64,000 nucleotides of DNA from an uncultured Clostridia bacterium (GTDB lineage Bacteria > Bacillota > Clostridia > Oscillospirales > Ruminococcaceae). Each line of letters opens with the position of its first letter. Within the stretch, counting starts at the first letter, position 1. The DNA lies in NCBI GenBank assembly GCA_947625915.1, contig CANQPX010000001.1, positions 1 to 64,000 on the forward strand, written 5' to 3'. Shown here one piece after another: positions 8,340 through 17,468 of this stretch. A program made the position numbers and the translations under genes. A model generated the notes under the pieces. The model was not told the DNA's origin, did no database searches, and worked only from the letters and a program-made list of their open reading frames with translations.

Positions 8340-9863
8340 TTACATTGCTTTAACTTGTTCAAATTCTTCAACTATCTCATCTTCGGGAGCTTTCGTTAAA
8401 AGCGAAACTATTACTATCGCCGCCATCGCAAGTATAAATGCCGGAAGCAATTCGTAAATATCCCATGCCCCGCCAATAGGTCGGATAACAAATTTCCATA
8501 CAAATACCGCTATACCGCCGACGATAAGTCCTGCCGCCGCACCGTATTTGTTTGAACGTTTCCAGAAAAGCGCGGCGACCATTATCGGTCCGAATGTTGC
8601 GCCAAATCCTGCCCATGCAAAAGAAACTATCTGAAATACCGAGTTGTCGGGATTCCAAGCAATAATAACGCCTATGACCGCCATAATGATAAGTGTTGCT
8701 CTTGCAAGCACCATAGCTGTTTTGTCGGACATCTTTATTCCGAACGTCCCGCGTATGAGGTTTTCCGATGCGCTCGATGAAGCCGCTAAAAGCTGCGAGT
8801 CGGAAGTTGACATCGTGCAGGCTAACATTCCCGAGATAGTAAGTCCTCCCACAACAGCCAGCGCAACGTGGTTTCTGCTCATATAGTTCGCCATGGCGAT
8901 CATTACTGTTTCAGGGTCGGAAAGCGTTCCGAAACAGCCGTTTGCCGTCATAGCAAGTCCAACAACGCCTATAAGTATGGCTATTGTCATTGCGATAACT
9001 ACCCATACCGATGCTATGCGTCTTGAAAGTTTTATTTCCTTGCTGTCGCGTATCGCCATAAATCTTAACAGAAAGTGGGGCATACCAAGATATCCGAGTC
9101 CCCATGCCGCATTTGATATTATCGTCAGCAAACTGTAATTTTTTGCCGAACCCGAAGCGGGATCATATGTTGCATTAAGAGCAAAATATCCCGGAAGTGC
9201 TTTTGCATTTTCAACTACTGCGCTCCAGCCGCCCGCATATGAAATTCCCATAAGTATCGCTATTATCAGCGCGCTTGTCATAACAATGCTCTGTATAAGA
9301 TCCGTATGGCTCGCCGCAAGAAATCCTCCGAAACAGGTGTACGAAATTATTACCGCTGCCGAAATTATCATTGCCGCGTGATAATCAACTCCGAAAAGCG
9401 AATTGAAAAGCTTTCCGCAAGCCGCAAATCCCGAACCCGTATACGGTACGAAAAATACGATTATTATCAATGCGGAAACACCGAGAAGGATCTTCTTTTT
9501 TTCTTTCCAACGGTTAGAAAAGAAATCAGGCAAAGTTATTGAGCCGTTTTTTTCGGTATAATTCCTCAGGCGCTTTGCAACTATCCTCCAGCTTACATAT
9601 GTTCCGATCGCGATACCGAAAGCCGTCCAGCCCGGATCGCATATACCGCCTGCATAAGCAAGTCCGGGAAGTCCCATCAGCAGCCAGCCGGACATATCCG
9701 AAGCCTCCGCGCTCATTGCCGTAACAAGGGGACCGAGTTTTCTTCCGCCAAGGTAAAAATCCCCTACCGAATTGTTTTTCTTTGAACAGACAAAACCGAC
9801 TATAAGCATCATTACAAGGTACAAAATTATTGTAACGATCATAATAATTTGTGCTGTTGTCAA
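8340..9863 (-). CDS. putP: sodium/proline symporter
   Basis: A sodium:solute symporter of the PutP type (SSS family), 507 residues with about 13 membrane segments, importing proline with Na+. It shows the N-terminal VGDFYLGGRKLGPLVTAMSAEASDMSGWLLMGLPG block (Na+-binding region, about 35-70), CFGGFLAASHTDLIQSIVM near 190-207 and GGLTISGMLACTMSTSDSQLLAASSS near 340-365. The start codon is TTG at 9863, behind a perfect AAGGAGG; no nearer ATG fits. It is monocistronic. Proline is the likely substrate by family resemblance, but a related solute cannot be ruled out. Confidence 0.93.
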   Translation of the reverse strand: MTTAQIIMIVTIILYLVMMLIVGFVCSKKNNSVGDFYLGGRKLGPLVTAMSAEASDMSGWLLMGLPGLAYAGGICDPGWTAFGIAIGTYVSWRIVAKRLRNYTEKNGSITLPDFFSNRWKEKKKILLGVSALIIIVFFVPYTGSGFAACGKLFNSLFGVDYHAAMIISAAVIISYTCFGGFLAASHTDLIQSIVMTSALIIAILMGISYAGGWSAVVENAKALPGYFALNATYDPASGSAKNYSLLTIISNAAWGLGYLGMPHFLLRFMAIRDSKEIKLSRRIASVWVVIAMTIAILIGVVGLAMTANGCFGTLSDPETVMIAMANYMSRNHVALAVVGGLTISGMLACTMSTSDSQLLAASSSASENLIRGTFGIKMSDKTAMVLARATLIIMAVIGVIIAWNPDNSVFQIVSFAWAGFGATFGPIMVAALFWKRSNKYGAAAGLIVGGIAVFVWKFVIRPIGGAWDIYELLPAFILAMAAIVIVSLLTKAPEDEIVEEFEQVKAM

Positions 9864-9896
9864 AATAAATACCTCCTTGAAATAAAATACGAAATA

Positions 9897-9925
9897 ATTT
9901 TAACATATTTTTTATAAATTGTCAA
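9897..9925 (-). promoter_or_regulatory. promoter of putP
   Basis: On the minus strand: TTGACA, a 17-base spacer and TAAAAT, about 35 bases before the putP start. Confidence 0.8.
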
Positions 9926-9977
9926 GCAAAATAATACTTTTTTGCGCAGCATTTTTCCTTTTACGGTCTTATAACGC

Positions 9978-10006
9978 TTGAAATCCTATATGCGCTGTGA
10001 TATAAT
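9978..10006 (+). promoter_or_regulatory. promoter of the Bce-type regulator/kinase pair
   Basis: TTGAAA, a 17-base spacer and TATAAT, 30 bases before the response-regulator start. No BceR box is visible here, in contrast to the ABC transporter promoter downstream. Confidence 0.8.
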
Positions 10007-10036
10007 CTTAATATAAAAATAAAACGGAGGAATATG

Positions 10037-10699
10037 ATGAGCAAAATTTTTATTGTTGAAGATGACCGCGCTATACGCGAAGAACTTATGCAGTTACTCA
10101 AAAATTCAGGTTACGAAACGGAAACGCTTACCGATTTTAACGAACCGTCGGAAAAAATAATTTCCGCCGCTCCGGATCTTATACTTCTTGATATAAACCT
10201 TCCCGGGATAAACGGAGAAATGCTTTTGAAGGAAATACGCCGCAGGATAGATGCACCGATAATTATGGTAACGAGCCGCAATTCGGCAGCGGACGAAGTG
10301 CTTTCCCTTAGTTACGGCGCAGACGATTACATAACAAAACCTTACGACCCGACGATATTATTATTGAGGATATCGGCAGTTTTAAAGCGTTCATCAAAAA
10401 TATCCCCGAACTGCACTTACCGCGGCTTGGCAGTCGATCCCGCAAAAGGTTCTCTCACCTCGGAAAAACAGGAAATCATCCTCACAAAAAACGAAATGAT
10501 AATTTTCCGTTTTCTGCTTGACAGACAAGGCAGGATAGTAACCCGCGATGAACTTATGACCGCGCTCTGGGATAACAACGAATTCATAAACGACAACGCT
10601 CTTACCGTAAATATCAGCCGTCTGCGCGCAAAATTATCCGAAGCAGGATATGAAGACGCCATTGAAACACGAAAGAAACAGGGGTATATTTTAAAATGA
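10037..10699 (+). CDS. OmpR-family response regulator, BceR type
   Basis: A 220-residue DNA-binding response regulator. The receiver domain (1-115) has the acidic pair in IVEDD, the phosphoacceptor Asp in LILLDINLPG and the Lys in YITKPYD. A winged-helix OmpR/PhoB domain fills 125-220 (LTKNEMIIFRFLLDRQGRIVTRDEL). ATG 10037 is spaced better from GGAGG than the adjacent ATG 10034. It overlaps the kinase gene by 4 bases (ATGA), so the two are translationally coupled. By family and context it activates the transporter pair downstream in response to cell-wall antibiotics; the predicted binding site is at 11716-11729. Confidence 0.93.
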   Translation: MSKIFIVEDDRAIREELMQLLKNSGYETETLTDFNEPSEKIISAAPDLILLDINLPGINGEMLLKEIRRRIDAPIIMVTSRNSAADEVLSLSYGADDYITKPYDPTILLLRISAVLKRSSKISPNCTYRGLAVDPAKGSLTSEKQEIILTKNEMIIFRFLLDRQGRIVTRDELMTALWDNNEFINDNALTVNISRLRAKLSEAGYEDAIETRKKQGYILK

Positions 10700-11712
10700 A
10701 AATAACCGATTTTTTAAAAGACAGGATATTTTTTTACATTTCATATTTATTTGCAGCGGGAATTATTTTGCTTTTTATGAATGTTTTCCACGCAAATTTT
10801 CAGTTGAAAATTATTTTGGGGATAATTTTTCTGTTAATGATAATTGTAAATGAATCATGGGAATTTCTGCGCAAAAGATCGTTTTACAATGACATAAAAA
10901 ATAAGCTTGAAGATCTTGACAGAAAATTTCTGATCTCGGAAATGACGGAATATCCCGATTTTGCGGAAGGAAAATTCATATGCGATATCCTTCGTGAAAC
11001 AAACAAGTCAATGTGCGAGAACATAGCCGTTTACCGCAGGAATTCAGCTGAATTCCGTGAATTTATAGAAATGTGGGTACACGAAATAAAGCTTCCCGTA
11101 TCAAGTCTTTTGCTCATGTGTCACAACAACAGGTCTGAGATCAGCGAAAAAATTCTCGAACAGCTAATGCGTATCGACAGCTGCACCGATACCGTGCTTT
11201 ATTACGCGCGTTCGGAAAATGCGGAAAAAGACTATATCATAAAAGAAATTTCCCTTCAAAGAGCAGTTTCCGATATTGCTCTCAAAAACCGTGAGATACT
11301 TTTGCTGCACGGAGTTTCGCTGCATACGGAAGGACTTGATAAAAATGTTCTCACCGACAGGAAATGGCTCGGATTTATTCTCGGTCAATTTATTTCCAAC
11401 AGTATCAAATTTTTCTCATCGGAACGTGAGCCGGAAATTATTATTTCCGCCGAAAAATTTCCCGACAGGATAGTTTTGAGGTACCGCGATAACGGCATCG
11501 GCATACCCCAAAGCGATATCCCCTATATTTTCGAGAAATCTTTTACCGGCGAAAACGGCAGGCTTGGAACAAGATCTACCGGCATGGGACTTTACATCGT
11601 AAAAAATCTATGTACAAGGCTCGGACATAAGATATCCGTAACTTCCGAGAAAAATAATTTTACCGAATTTGAGATTACTTTTGATAAAAATGATTTTTAT
11701 AAATTTGAATAA
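10696..11712 (+). CDS. intramembrane-sensing histidine kinase, BceS type
   Basis: A 338-residue sensor kinase with two closely spaced N-terminal membrane helices (about 12-30 and 36-55) and almost no external loop. This is the hallmark of kinases that read the state of a partner ABC transporter rather than a ligand. The phospho-acceptor is in EMWVHEIKLPVSSL (about 125), and the ATP-binding part shows N, G1 and G2 boxes (QFISNSIKFF, YRDNGIGIPQSDIPYIFEKSF, GMGLYIVKNLC). It is co-transcribed with the regulator and lies just before the ATPase/permease genes, the standard Bce gene order. Confidence 0.93.
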   Translation: MKITDFLKDRIFFYISYLFAAGIILLFMNVFHANFQLKIILGIIFLLMIIVNESWEFLRKRSFYNDIKNKLEDLDRKFLISEMTEYPDFAEGKFICDILRETNKSMCENIAVYRRNSAEFREFIEMWVHEIKLPVSSLLLMCHNNRSEISEKILEQLMRIDSCTDTVLYYARSENAEKDYIIKEISLQRAVSDIALKNREILLLHGVSLHTEGLDKNVLTDRKWLGFILGQFISNSIKFFSSEREPEIIISAEKFPDRIVLRYRDNGIGIPQSDIPYIFEKSFTGENGRLGTRSTGMGLYIVKNLCTRLGHKISVTSEKNNFTEFEITFDKNDFYKFE

Positions 11713-11715
11713 ACC

Positions 11716-11729
11716 TTACAAAACTGTAA
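11716..11729 (+). promoter_or_regulatory. BceR-type operator
   Basis: TTACA-AAAC-TGTAA matches the TNACA-N4-TGTAA consensus known for BceR-like regulators exactly. It lies 20 bases upstream of the -35 box of the transporter promoter, a normal activator position. Confidence 0.8.
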
Positions 11730-11749
11730 TGTTCCGTAATATTGAACGC

Positions 11750-11778
11750 GTGACAAAAGGAAAATTCCGTAATATAAT
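11750..11778 (+). promoter_or_regulatory. promoter of the Bce-type ABC transporter
   Basis: GTGACA, a 17-base spacer and a perfect TATAAT, 30 bases before the ATPase start. The weak -35 is consistent with a promoter that needs the activator bound just upstream. Confidence 0.8.
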
Positions 11779-11808
11779 TTAATTAAACCATTTGAAAGGA
11801 GAAATTTT

Positions 11809-12573
11809 ATGCCGCTGCTAAGGATCGAACAAATAGAAAAATATTACGGGAACAGATCCAGTCTCACAAAAGCAATAAATGATATCTCATTTTCCGTCGA
11901 ACAAGGTGAATTCACCGCCATAATGGGCGCGTCGGGAAGCGGGAAAACAACTTTGCTAAACTGTATTTCCACCATTGACAGGGTAACTTCCGGACATATT
12001 TATCTCGAAGATACGGACATTACAAAATTAAAAGGAAAAGAACTTAATAAATTCCGAAGTGAAAAATTGGGATTTATTTTTCAGGATCACAGCCTTCTTG
12101 ATACACTTACCGCCTACGAAAATATTTCCCTTGCTTTGTCGATAAGAAAAACTCCCGCAAAATATATTGACGCCGCCGTAAAAGAAGTCGCGGAACAACT
12201 CGGTATTTCCGATGTCCTGCAAAAATATCCGTACCAGATGTCGGGCGGACAAAAACAGCGTGTCGCTTCCGCAAGAGCCATCGTAACATCTCCGAAAATA
12301 GTTCTTGCCGACGAACCTACCGGCGCACTTGACTCAAAGGCTGCAAAAATGCTTCTGGAACGCTTTAAATTCCTCAATTCCGAGATCGGCGCAACGATAA
12401 TAATGGTAACCCACGATTCATTTACCGCAAGTTATGCTTCAAGAGTTATTTTTATAAAGGACGGCAGGATCTTCAACGATCTCAGCAAAGGTTCCGATAC
12501 CAGAAAACAATTCTTTAACAAAATAATTGATGTTATCACTCTGCTGGGAGGTGACGCAGGCGATGCTCTTTAA
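11809..12573 (+). CDS. ABC transporter ATP-binding protein, BceA type
   Basis: A 254-residue ATPase of the MacB/BceA class. It has Walker A GASGSGKTT (about 43-51), a Q-loop in GFIFQDHSLL, the signature MSGGQKQRVASARAI, Walker B IVLADEPTGALD and the H-loop MVTHD. It pairs with the FtsX-like permease encoded by the next gene, overlapping it by 11 bases. In Bce systems the pair frees lipid-bound cell-wall precursors from peptide antibiotics such as bacitracin and also acts as sensor for the kinase. The RBS is aaaggag. Confidence 0.95.
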   Translation: MPLLRIEQIEKYYGNRSSLTKAINDISFSVEQGEFTAIMGASGSGKTTLLNCISTIDRVTSGHIYLEDTDITKLKGKELNKFRSEKLGFIFQDHSLLDTLTAYENISLALSIRKTPAKYIDAAVKEVAEQLGISDVLQKYPYQMSGGQKQRVASARAIVTSPKIVLADEPTGALDSKAAKMLLERFKFLNSEIGATIIMVTHDSFTASYASRVIFIKDGRIFNDLSKGSDTRKQFFNKIIDVITLLGGDAGDAL

Positions 12574-14623
12574 AATTTCAATAAATAATATCCGCAAAAG
12601 CATACGCGACTATGCGGTATATTTTTTTACGCTGATAATAGGAGTTTCGGTGTTTTATGTTTTTAATGCAATAAATTCGCAGACTGCGTTTTTAATGGTC
12701 TCTCAGAACACAAAAGACATAATCGAACTTTTAAATACCATGCTTTCCGGAGTAAGTTATTTTGTTTCCGCAGTGCTTGGACTTTTGATCGTTTACGCAA
12801 GCAGATTTTTAATGAAACGCAGAAATAAAGAATTTGCGCTTTATTTGATCCTCGGCATGAGTAAAGGAAAAATTTCCGCAATTTTGCTTACCGAAACAAT
12901 TATTATCGGCATAGGTTCGCTTGCCGTGGGACTTGTGCTGGGAACGGGACTTTCCCAATTGATGAGCGCGCTTGTGGCAAATCTTTTTGAAGCGGATATG
13001 GTCGATTACAAATTTAATATTTCCGCCGAAGCAATTATAAAAACAATTATTTATTTCGGCGTAATGTATGTTGTGGTAATGATATTCAACAGCGTTATGA
13101 TTAGTAAATGCAAGCTTATCGATCTTATTCAGTCGGATAAAAAGTCCGAAAAAATGAAATTAAAAAGCCCTGCTTTCTGCACGATAATTTTTATAGTTGC
13201 AGCTACTGCTCTCGGATATGCTTATTACCGCGTCACGACCAAATCGGAATATCTTTCAAATAAAATTCTTGTTGAAATGATAATCGTCGGAATAATTTCA
13301 ACTTTTTTAATTTTTTGGTCTGTATCGGGACTTCTCCTGCATATCGTTCAAACCTCAAAAAGCGCATATTTCCGCAGTCTGAACTGTTTTACTTTCAGAC
13401 AGATAAGCAGCAAAATAAATACCACCGTAATGTCAATGACGGTAATTTGCCTTATGCTTTTTGTAACGATATGTGCGCTTTCTTCGGCGTTTTCTGTGAG
13501 AAATTCCATGAACGCAAATTTGAATGAACTTGCTCCCGTGGATTTTGCAATGGACTTTTCCAAAAAATACGACGGGGAAATTTATTACACTGATATTTTT
13601 GAAGAGTATGAAAAAGCAGGAATTGATCCTCTTGAAAATGTTTCGGAATATATTCATTTAAAATGTTACCAAAGCAATGATCTTACACTTGCGAATTTTG
13701 TGGGAGAAGATATGTTGCAGCAGTTAAGGAAAAGCACTCCGTTCCTTGCCGCAGAATACCCGGAGGATATTGTAAAATTAAGCGAATATAACAAACTTGC
13801 AGAACTTTACGGAAAGGAAAAATTTTCTCTTGAAAAAGACGAATACGTTTTGATCTGCGATTTCAAATCAATGAAAGAAATACGCGATCTTGCGCTTCAA
13901 AACGGCGGAGCAATTGAAATTTTCGGACAAAAATTAAAGCCGAAATTCACCGAATGTCAGGACGGTTTTATTGACATCGGATCGCAGCATATAAACGCGG
14001 GAATTTTTATCGTTCCCGATGAAATTATCGGAAATTACGATCTCGGAAGAGATTATTTTATCGGAAATTATAACGCAAAAAATAAGGAAGAAAAGTATGC
14101 TGCGGAAGAAAGATTTAAAGAAAATTATGAAAAGGTGTTTGACAGCATTTATGCTCGGGAGCTTGCCGATCCTGTTAACAAGAACTGGTATTTTGCCGCG
14201 AATACTCGCATTGATATTGCTGAAGCTACGATAGGGCTCGGCGCAATGGCTGCGCTGTTGGGACTTTATATCGGAATGGTATTTCTTATTTCCTGCGGCG
14301 CGGTGCTTGCGTTAAAGGAACTTTCCGAATGTGCCGACAGCATAGATCGCTATGATATTTTACGCAAAATAGGAGCGGAAGAAAAAGAAATTTCCCGTTC
14401 GCTTTTCAGACAAACGGGAATATTCTTTCTTCTTCCAATGCTGCTTGCGGCAATACATTCTGTTTTCGGAATGAAATTCGCAATGTTCATACTTGAATTT
14501 TTCGGAACGGAGAAACTCACCGAGTCGGTGATATTTACCTCTGCGGCAGTGCTGATAATTTACGGCGGATATTTTCTCATAACATATTTTTGCGGAAAAG
14601 CAATTATCGGCGGGAAAAAATAA
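12563..14623 (+). CDS. ABC transporter permease, BceB type (FtsX domain)
   Basis: A 686-residue permease expected to have ten membrane helices. Four lie near the N-terminus, including a conserved FtsX block (KRRNKEFALYLILGMSKGKISAILLTETIIIGIGSLAVG). A large extracellular domain spans about 310-525, between the later helices, as is characteristic of BceB proteins and needed for antibiotic sensing. A final FtsX helix set follows (DRYDILRKIGAEEKEISRSLFRQTGIFFLLPML). ATG 12563 follows gggaggtga; a longer in-frame start at 12527 lies inside the ATPase gene and lacks an RBS. The exact antibiotic cannot be told from sequence. Confidence 0.93.
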   Translation: MLFKISINNIRKSIRDYAVYFFTLIIGVSVFYVFNAINSQTAFLMVSQNTKDIIELLNTMLSGVSYFVSAVLGLLIVYASRFLMKRRNKEFALYLILGMSKGKISAILLTETIIIGIGSLAVGLVLGTGLSQLMSALVANLFEADMVDYKFNISAEAIIKTIIYFGVMYVVVMIFNSVMISKCKLIDLIQSDKKSEKMKLKSPAFCTIIFIVAATALGYAYYRVTTKSEYLSNKILVEMIIVGIISTFLIFWSVSGLLLHIVQTSKSAYFRSLNCFTFRQISSKINTTVMSMTVICLMLFVTICALSSAFSVRNSMNANLNELAPVDFAMDFSKKYDGEIYYTDIFEEYEKAGIDPLENVSEYIHLKCYQSNDLTLANFVGEDMLQQLRKSTPFLAAEYPEDIVKLSEYNKLAELYGKEKFSLEKDEYVLICDFKSMKEIRDLALQNGGAIEIFGQKLKPKFTECQDGFIDIGSQHINAGIFIVPDEIIGNYDLGRDYFIGNYNAKNKEEKYAAEERFKENYEKVFDSIYARELADPVNKNWYFAANTRIDIAEATIGLGAMAALLGLYIGMVFLISCGAVLALKELSECADSIDRYDILRKIGAEEKEISRSLFRQTGIFFLLPMLLAAIHSVFGMKFAMFILEFFGTEKLTESVIFTSAAVLIIYGGYFLITYFCGKAIIGGKK

Positions 14624-14635
14624 TTTTTCCGTATC

Positions 14636-15385
14636 CTATTTTTCCTCTTTGAAAGATATACGCTCATATTCTGCTTTAAGCGGCAAATTTGAATCGTCAA
14701 ATGCATTTAGCCAACTGTCAACGCCCGTTCCGCACCATGCGTTCATCATTATTTTGCCCGGTGTGGAAGGGATATTCTCCGATGCTGTGTGAGCTTCTTT
14801 GCCATCAACATACCATACTATTTTATCGCTGTACCACTCAAATGCGTATGTGTGGAAACCTTCCGATGCGTCAAAGCCAAGGTCATAAAGGTATTCATGT
14901 CCGCCTTCCCCATTGGTAAAATAATTGAACTGGACTTTTGTCGTATCTTTTCCGAGGATCTCGACATCTATTTCGTCCCAAGGGTTATTATCGGACGGAC
15001 CGGTATAAGTAAAAAATGAGGAAACTACTCCATCATTTTTAATTGCTTTCATTGAAACTTCATACCGACCGTAACCGTAAAAATTCTTTGAACGGAATTC
15101 CCCGCCTGTGTACGGTATCTCGCCGCCCTCTGGATCGTTGTCAATTATAAGCTGCATTTTTCCGTTTTCAAAAGTGCAATTTTCGGCTCGCCAGTCAACA
15201 TTGAACATACTTCCGTTTGTCCAGCCGTCGGAAGCTTCAAACCATTCGGGGCAGCCGCCGCTCAGATCGGCAGAAAAGCTTCCCTCGCCGTTTGAAGAAA
15301 GTTCCTCGCCGCCGTTCCCGCAGGAACATAACAACATCATGCATGAGATCACGGCAGCAATTGTTTTTAAAAAATTATTTTTCAT
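14636..15385 (-). CDS. GH16 beta-glucanase lipoprotein (lichenase-like)
   Basis: A secreted glycoside hydrolase of family 16, 249 residues, likely an endo-beta-1,3-1,4-glucanase. A lipoprotein signal ends at Cys22 (LLCSC). After an acidic linker the jelly-roll domain follows with the catalytic motif E138-I-D140-V-E142 (DEIDVEILG; nucleophile and acid/base). Other lichenase-like parts are [19 protein letters not shown] and [16 protein letters not shown]. The gene lies 80 bases downstream of, and on the same strand as, an AraC regulator, suggesting shared control. It converges on the permease gene with only a 12-base gap. Substrate class is from family knowledge; lichenin versus laminarin is not settled. 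Confidence 0.92.
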   Translation of the reverse strand: MKNNFLKTIAAVISCMMLLCSCGNGGEELSSNGEGSFSADLSGGCPEWFEASDGWTNGSMFNVDWRAENCTFENGKMQLIIDNDPEGGEIPYTGGEFRSKNFYGYGRYEVSMKAIKNDGVVSSFFTYTGPSDNNPWDEIDVEILGKDTTKVQFNYFTNGEGGHEYLYDLGFDASEGFHTYAFEWYSDKIVWYVDGKEAHTASENIPSTPGKIMMNAWCGTGVDSWLNAFDDSNLPLKAEYERISFKEEK

Positions 15386-15465
15386 ATTATCTCCTCCGCT
15401 GCATCAATGTACATATATCATACTATATTTCGCGTTCAAAAAATACAATTATTTTTACTTTTATA

Positions 15466-16230
15466 TTATGATTTTGACTTTTTATTTTTATTTTCTCCCC
15501 AATTGGAGCGGTAATATTTTTTTCTGAATTCTCCGGGAGTCATTCCGGTATATTTTTTAAATGTACTTATAAAATGGCTGTGTGTTGAAAAAGCGAGGTA
15601 ATTCCCGATATCGAGTGCGGAATAGTCGGAATATTTCAGCATATTCTGTGCAGTCTCGACGCGTTTTACGGCAATATATGTACTTATCGTAACGCCGACT
15701 TCCTTATGGAAAAGCCGTGACAGATACGCTTCGCTCAGACCTGTTTCCAATGAAATATCCTCCACGGAAATACGTGAATGTAAATTATCATAAACATAGT
15801 CCATCACCATTACAACGGGTTTTGAATATATATTTCCTCTGGCGATATGTTTCATTTGTTCGGTGAAGTCCATTACCGCTTCGTAATGGAGTTTATGTAT
15901 ATCATCGGTGCAAACGCATTTATCCGCTTTTAGGATATACAGATCGCTCAGCGTATAAGCTGTTTCCATTTCCATGCCGCCCTCAACGCAGAAGCGGGTC
16001 AGCATTGCAATTGTTATCACGAAGTGATATTTAAGATTTCTCAGCGGATCGTCGGAAAGCACACCCGAGCCGCTTCCGCCCAGCGGGGTCATAAGTTTTT
16101 TCACATTTTCCGCATCTCCTGCTTTTACGCAGTCATAGAATTCAAATTCTTTTTCAAATGGTGAATGTTTAAAAGCATACTCTCTGTTCATAAACGATCT
16201 ATATGTAAGTGATCTTCCCGATTCTGCCAT
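15466..16230 (-). CDS. AraC-family transcriptional regulator
   Basis: A 254-residue regulator. The last ~100 residues are the double helix-turn-helix AraC domain (HSRISVEDISLETGLSEAYLSRLFHKEVG and LDIGNYLAFSTHSHFISTFKKYTGMTPGEFRKKY). The N-terminal ~150 residues are helical and resemble the ligand-free domain seen in small clostridial AraC proteins, not a cupin. The RBS is aaaggag. The gene is followed by the GH16 glucanase and is divergent, across a large repeat element, from the sugar-binding lipoprotein. Control of the neighbouring glucan genes is inferred from position. Confidence 0.9.
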   Translation of the reverse strand: MAESGRSLTYRSFMNREYAFKHSPFEKEFEFYDCVKAGDAENVKKLMTPLGGSGSGVLSDDPLRNLKYHFVITIAMLTRFCVEGGMEMETAYTLSDLYILKADKCVCTDDIHKLHYEAVMDFTEQMKHIARGNIYSKPVVMVMDYVYDNLHSRISVEDISLETGLSEAYLSRLFHKEVGVTISTYIAVKRVETAQNMLKYSDYSALDIGNYLAFSTHSHFISTFKKYTGMTPGEFRKKYYRSNWGENKNKKSKS

Positions 16231-16369
16231 AATAAAAGTTCTCCTTTCGTGATATTGCTGCTTTATTTTAAATGCAAAAGTAATAATGGTAAAGTTTGTC
16301 GTTTTTATCTTTTTTATTTATTTTAGAGTAAATATAAAAAGGGATAAAGTTTGTAATTAATATCTTTTC

Positions 16370-17287
16370 GTTTATCTTATAACCTTTTTGCTAAATCTTG
16401 CGAGGGGCATACAACCATAAGGGAAAGGAAAACCCGAGCGGGGTGGGTTGGGGCGGTCGGTGGGGGGTTCTTTAGTTCTCTTTTCTTATCTTTTATTTTG
16501 CATATAACCTTTTTTGCCTATTCATGCGAGGGGCAGACAACCATAAGGGAAGGGGAAACCCGAGCGTCCCTATGGACGCTCGCCGGTTTTCCCCTTCCCT
16601 TAGTTTTTCTCCCCTCGCGCTCCCCACTTTCCTTCAACCTTTCCCCTTCCACGCTCGCTATCCAAATGTAGATTTTATAATTTGGGTCTTATAGTGTTCT
16701 ATAACATAGAAAGAGAAATCAACGCGAACCCTTAGTTTTGTTTATCTTAGTACGAGAGTTCTACTGTTAGTTTGATATTCAACAATTATAGAGTTCTAAA
16801 CAATAAAATTCCTTTTTGCGGCGTTCTCACCCAATTAGAGCGCTTATTCTTCTTTAATTTTCATCTAACATTAGAACACTCGTACTAAGATAAGCTAAAC
16901 CAAGGAACCCGTCGATTTCACAAATTATGTTATAGAGTACAAAGAAAATTCTTCTATAACATCTACTTTGAACATAGCGAGCGTGGAGAGGGTTAGGGTT
17001 GGGGAGTAGGGGGCTCGGGGGACAGAACCGCAGGGGAAGGGAGAACCCGTGCGAGCGTCCCTGTTAATTTCTCGGGGTCGCCCTTCCCGGAAGGTTCTGT
17101 CCCCCGAAAGATAAAAACTAAGAGATTTTCACAAAACGAAATATAAGAAAAGCGAACTAAAGAACCCCCGCCGTCCCCCACCCACCCGATGCCTTCCCTT
17201 ATGGTTGTCTGCCCCTCGCAAGAAATAGCAAAAAGGGTTATAAACAAAATAAAAGATAAGAACAGAACACTAAAGAACCTCGCCGGC
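16370..17287 (+). repeat. ~0.9 kb nested palindromic element B, copy 1
   Basis: This non-coding element fills the gap between the AraC and lipoprotein genes. The outer ends are inverted (ggTTCTTTAGTTCtc at left, CTAAAGAACCtc at right). Each arm holds a large hairpin: 16526-16618, and 17017-17105 bounded by GGGGGACAGAACC and its complement. An inner stem pairs TCCACGCTCGCTAT (16648-16661) with 16974-16987. The centre is a 146-base AT-rich core (16745-16890) whose ends are 26-base inverted repeats with two mismatches (TCTTAGTACGAG...). It shares this plan with 53450 and 57650. No protein-like frame was seen. Confidence 0.85.
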
Positions 17288-17338
17288 AACTCCCTCTTTT
17301 ATATTATATCATATTTGCTGTAAAATTGCAACAATATT

Positions 17339-17368
17339 TTGATATAAAAATCAAAATCATGATATTAT
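17339..17368 (+). promoter_or_regulatory. candidate promoter of sugar-binding lipoprotein
   Basis: TTGATA, an 18-base spacer and TATTAT, 100 bases before the lipoprotein start. It is the best match in the gap after the repeat element, but not a strong one. Confidence 0.5.
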
Positions 17369-17395
17369 ATTCCCGCTGCGTGTGGTAAATTATAA

Positions 17396-17410
17396 GTACA
17401 ATATTTGTAC
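17396..17410 (+). promoter_or_regulatory. palindromic operator candidate
   Basis: GTACAA-tat-TTGTAC is a perfect 6-base inverted repeat just downstream of the candidate promoter and 58 bases before the lipoprotein start. The position suits a repressor. The binding protein is unknown. Confidence 0.4.
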
Positions 17411-17468
17411 AGTATGCCGTTCCTCATGATCCTAAACGGCAGTAAATGAAAAAGGAGAAGTGATTTTT

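Noticed and set aside
16993..17289. 98-residue minus-strand frame inside element B copy 1
   Set aside because: The composition follows the palindromic DNA, the frame is not kept in the other copies, and no usual start context is present.
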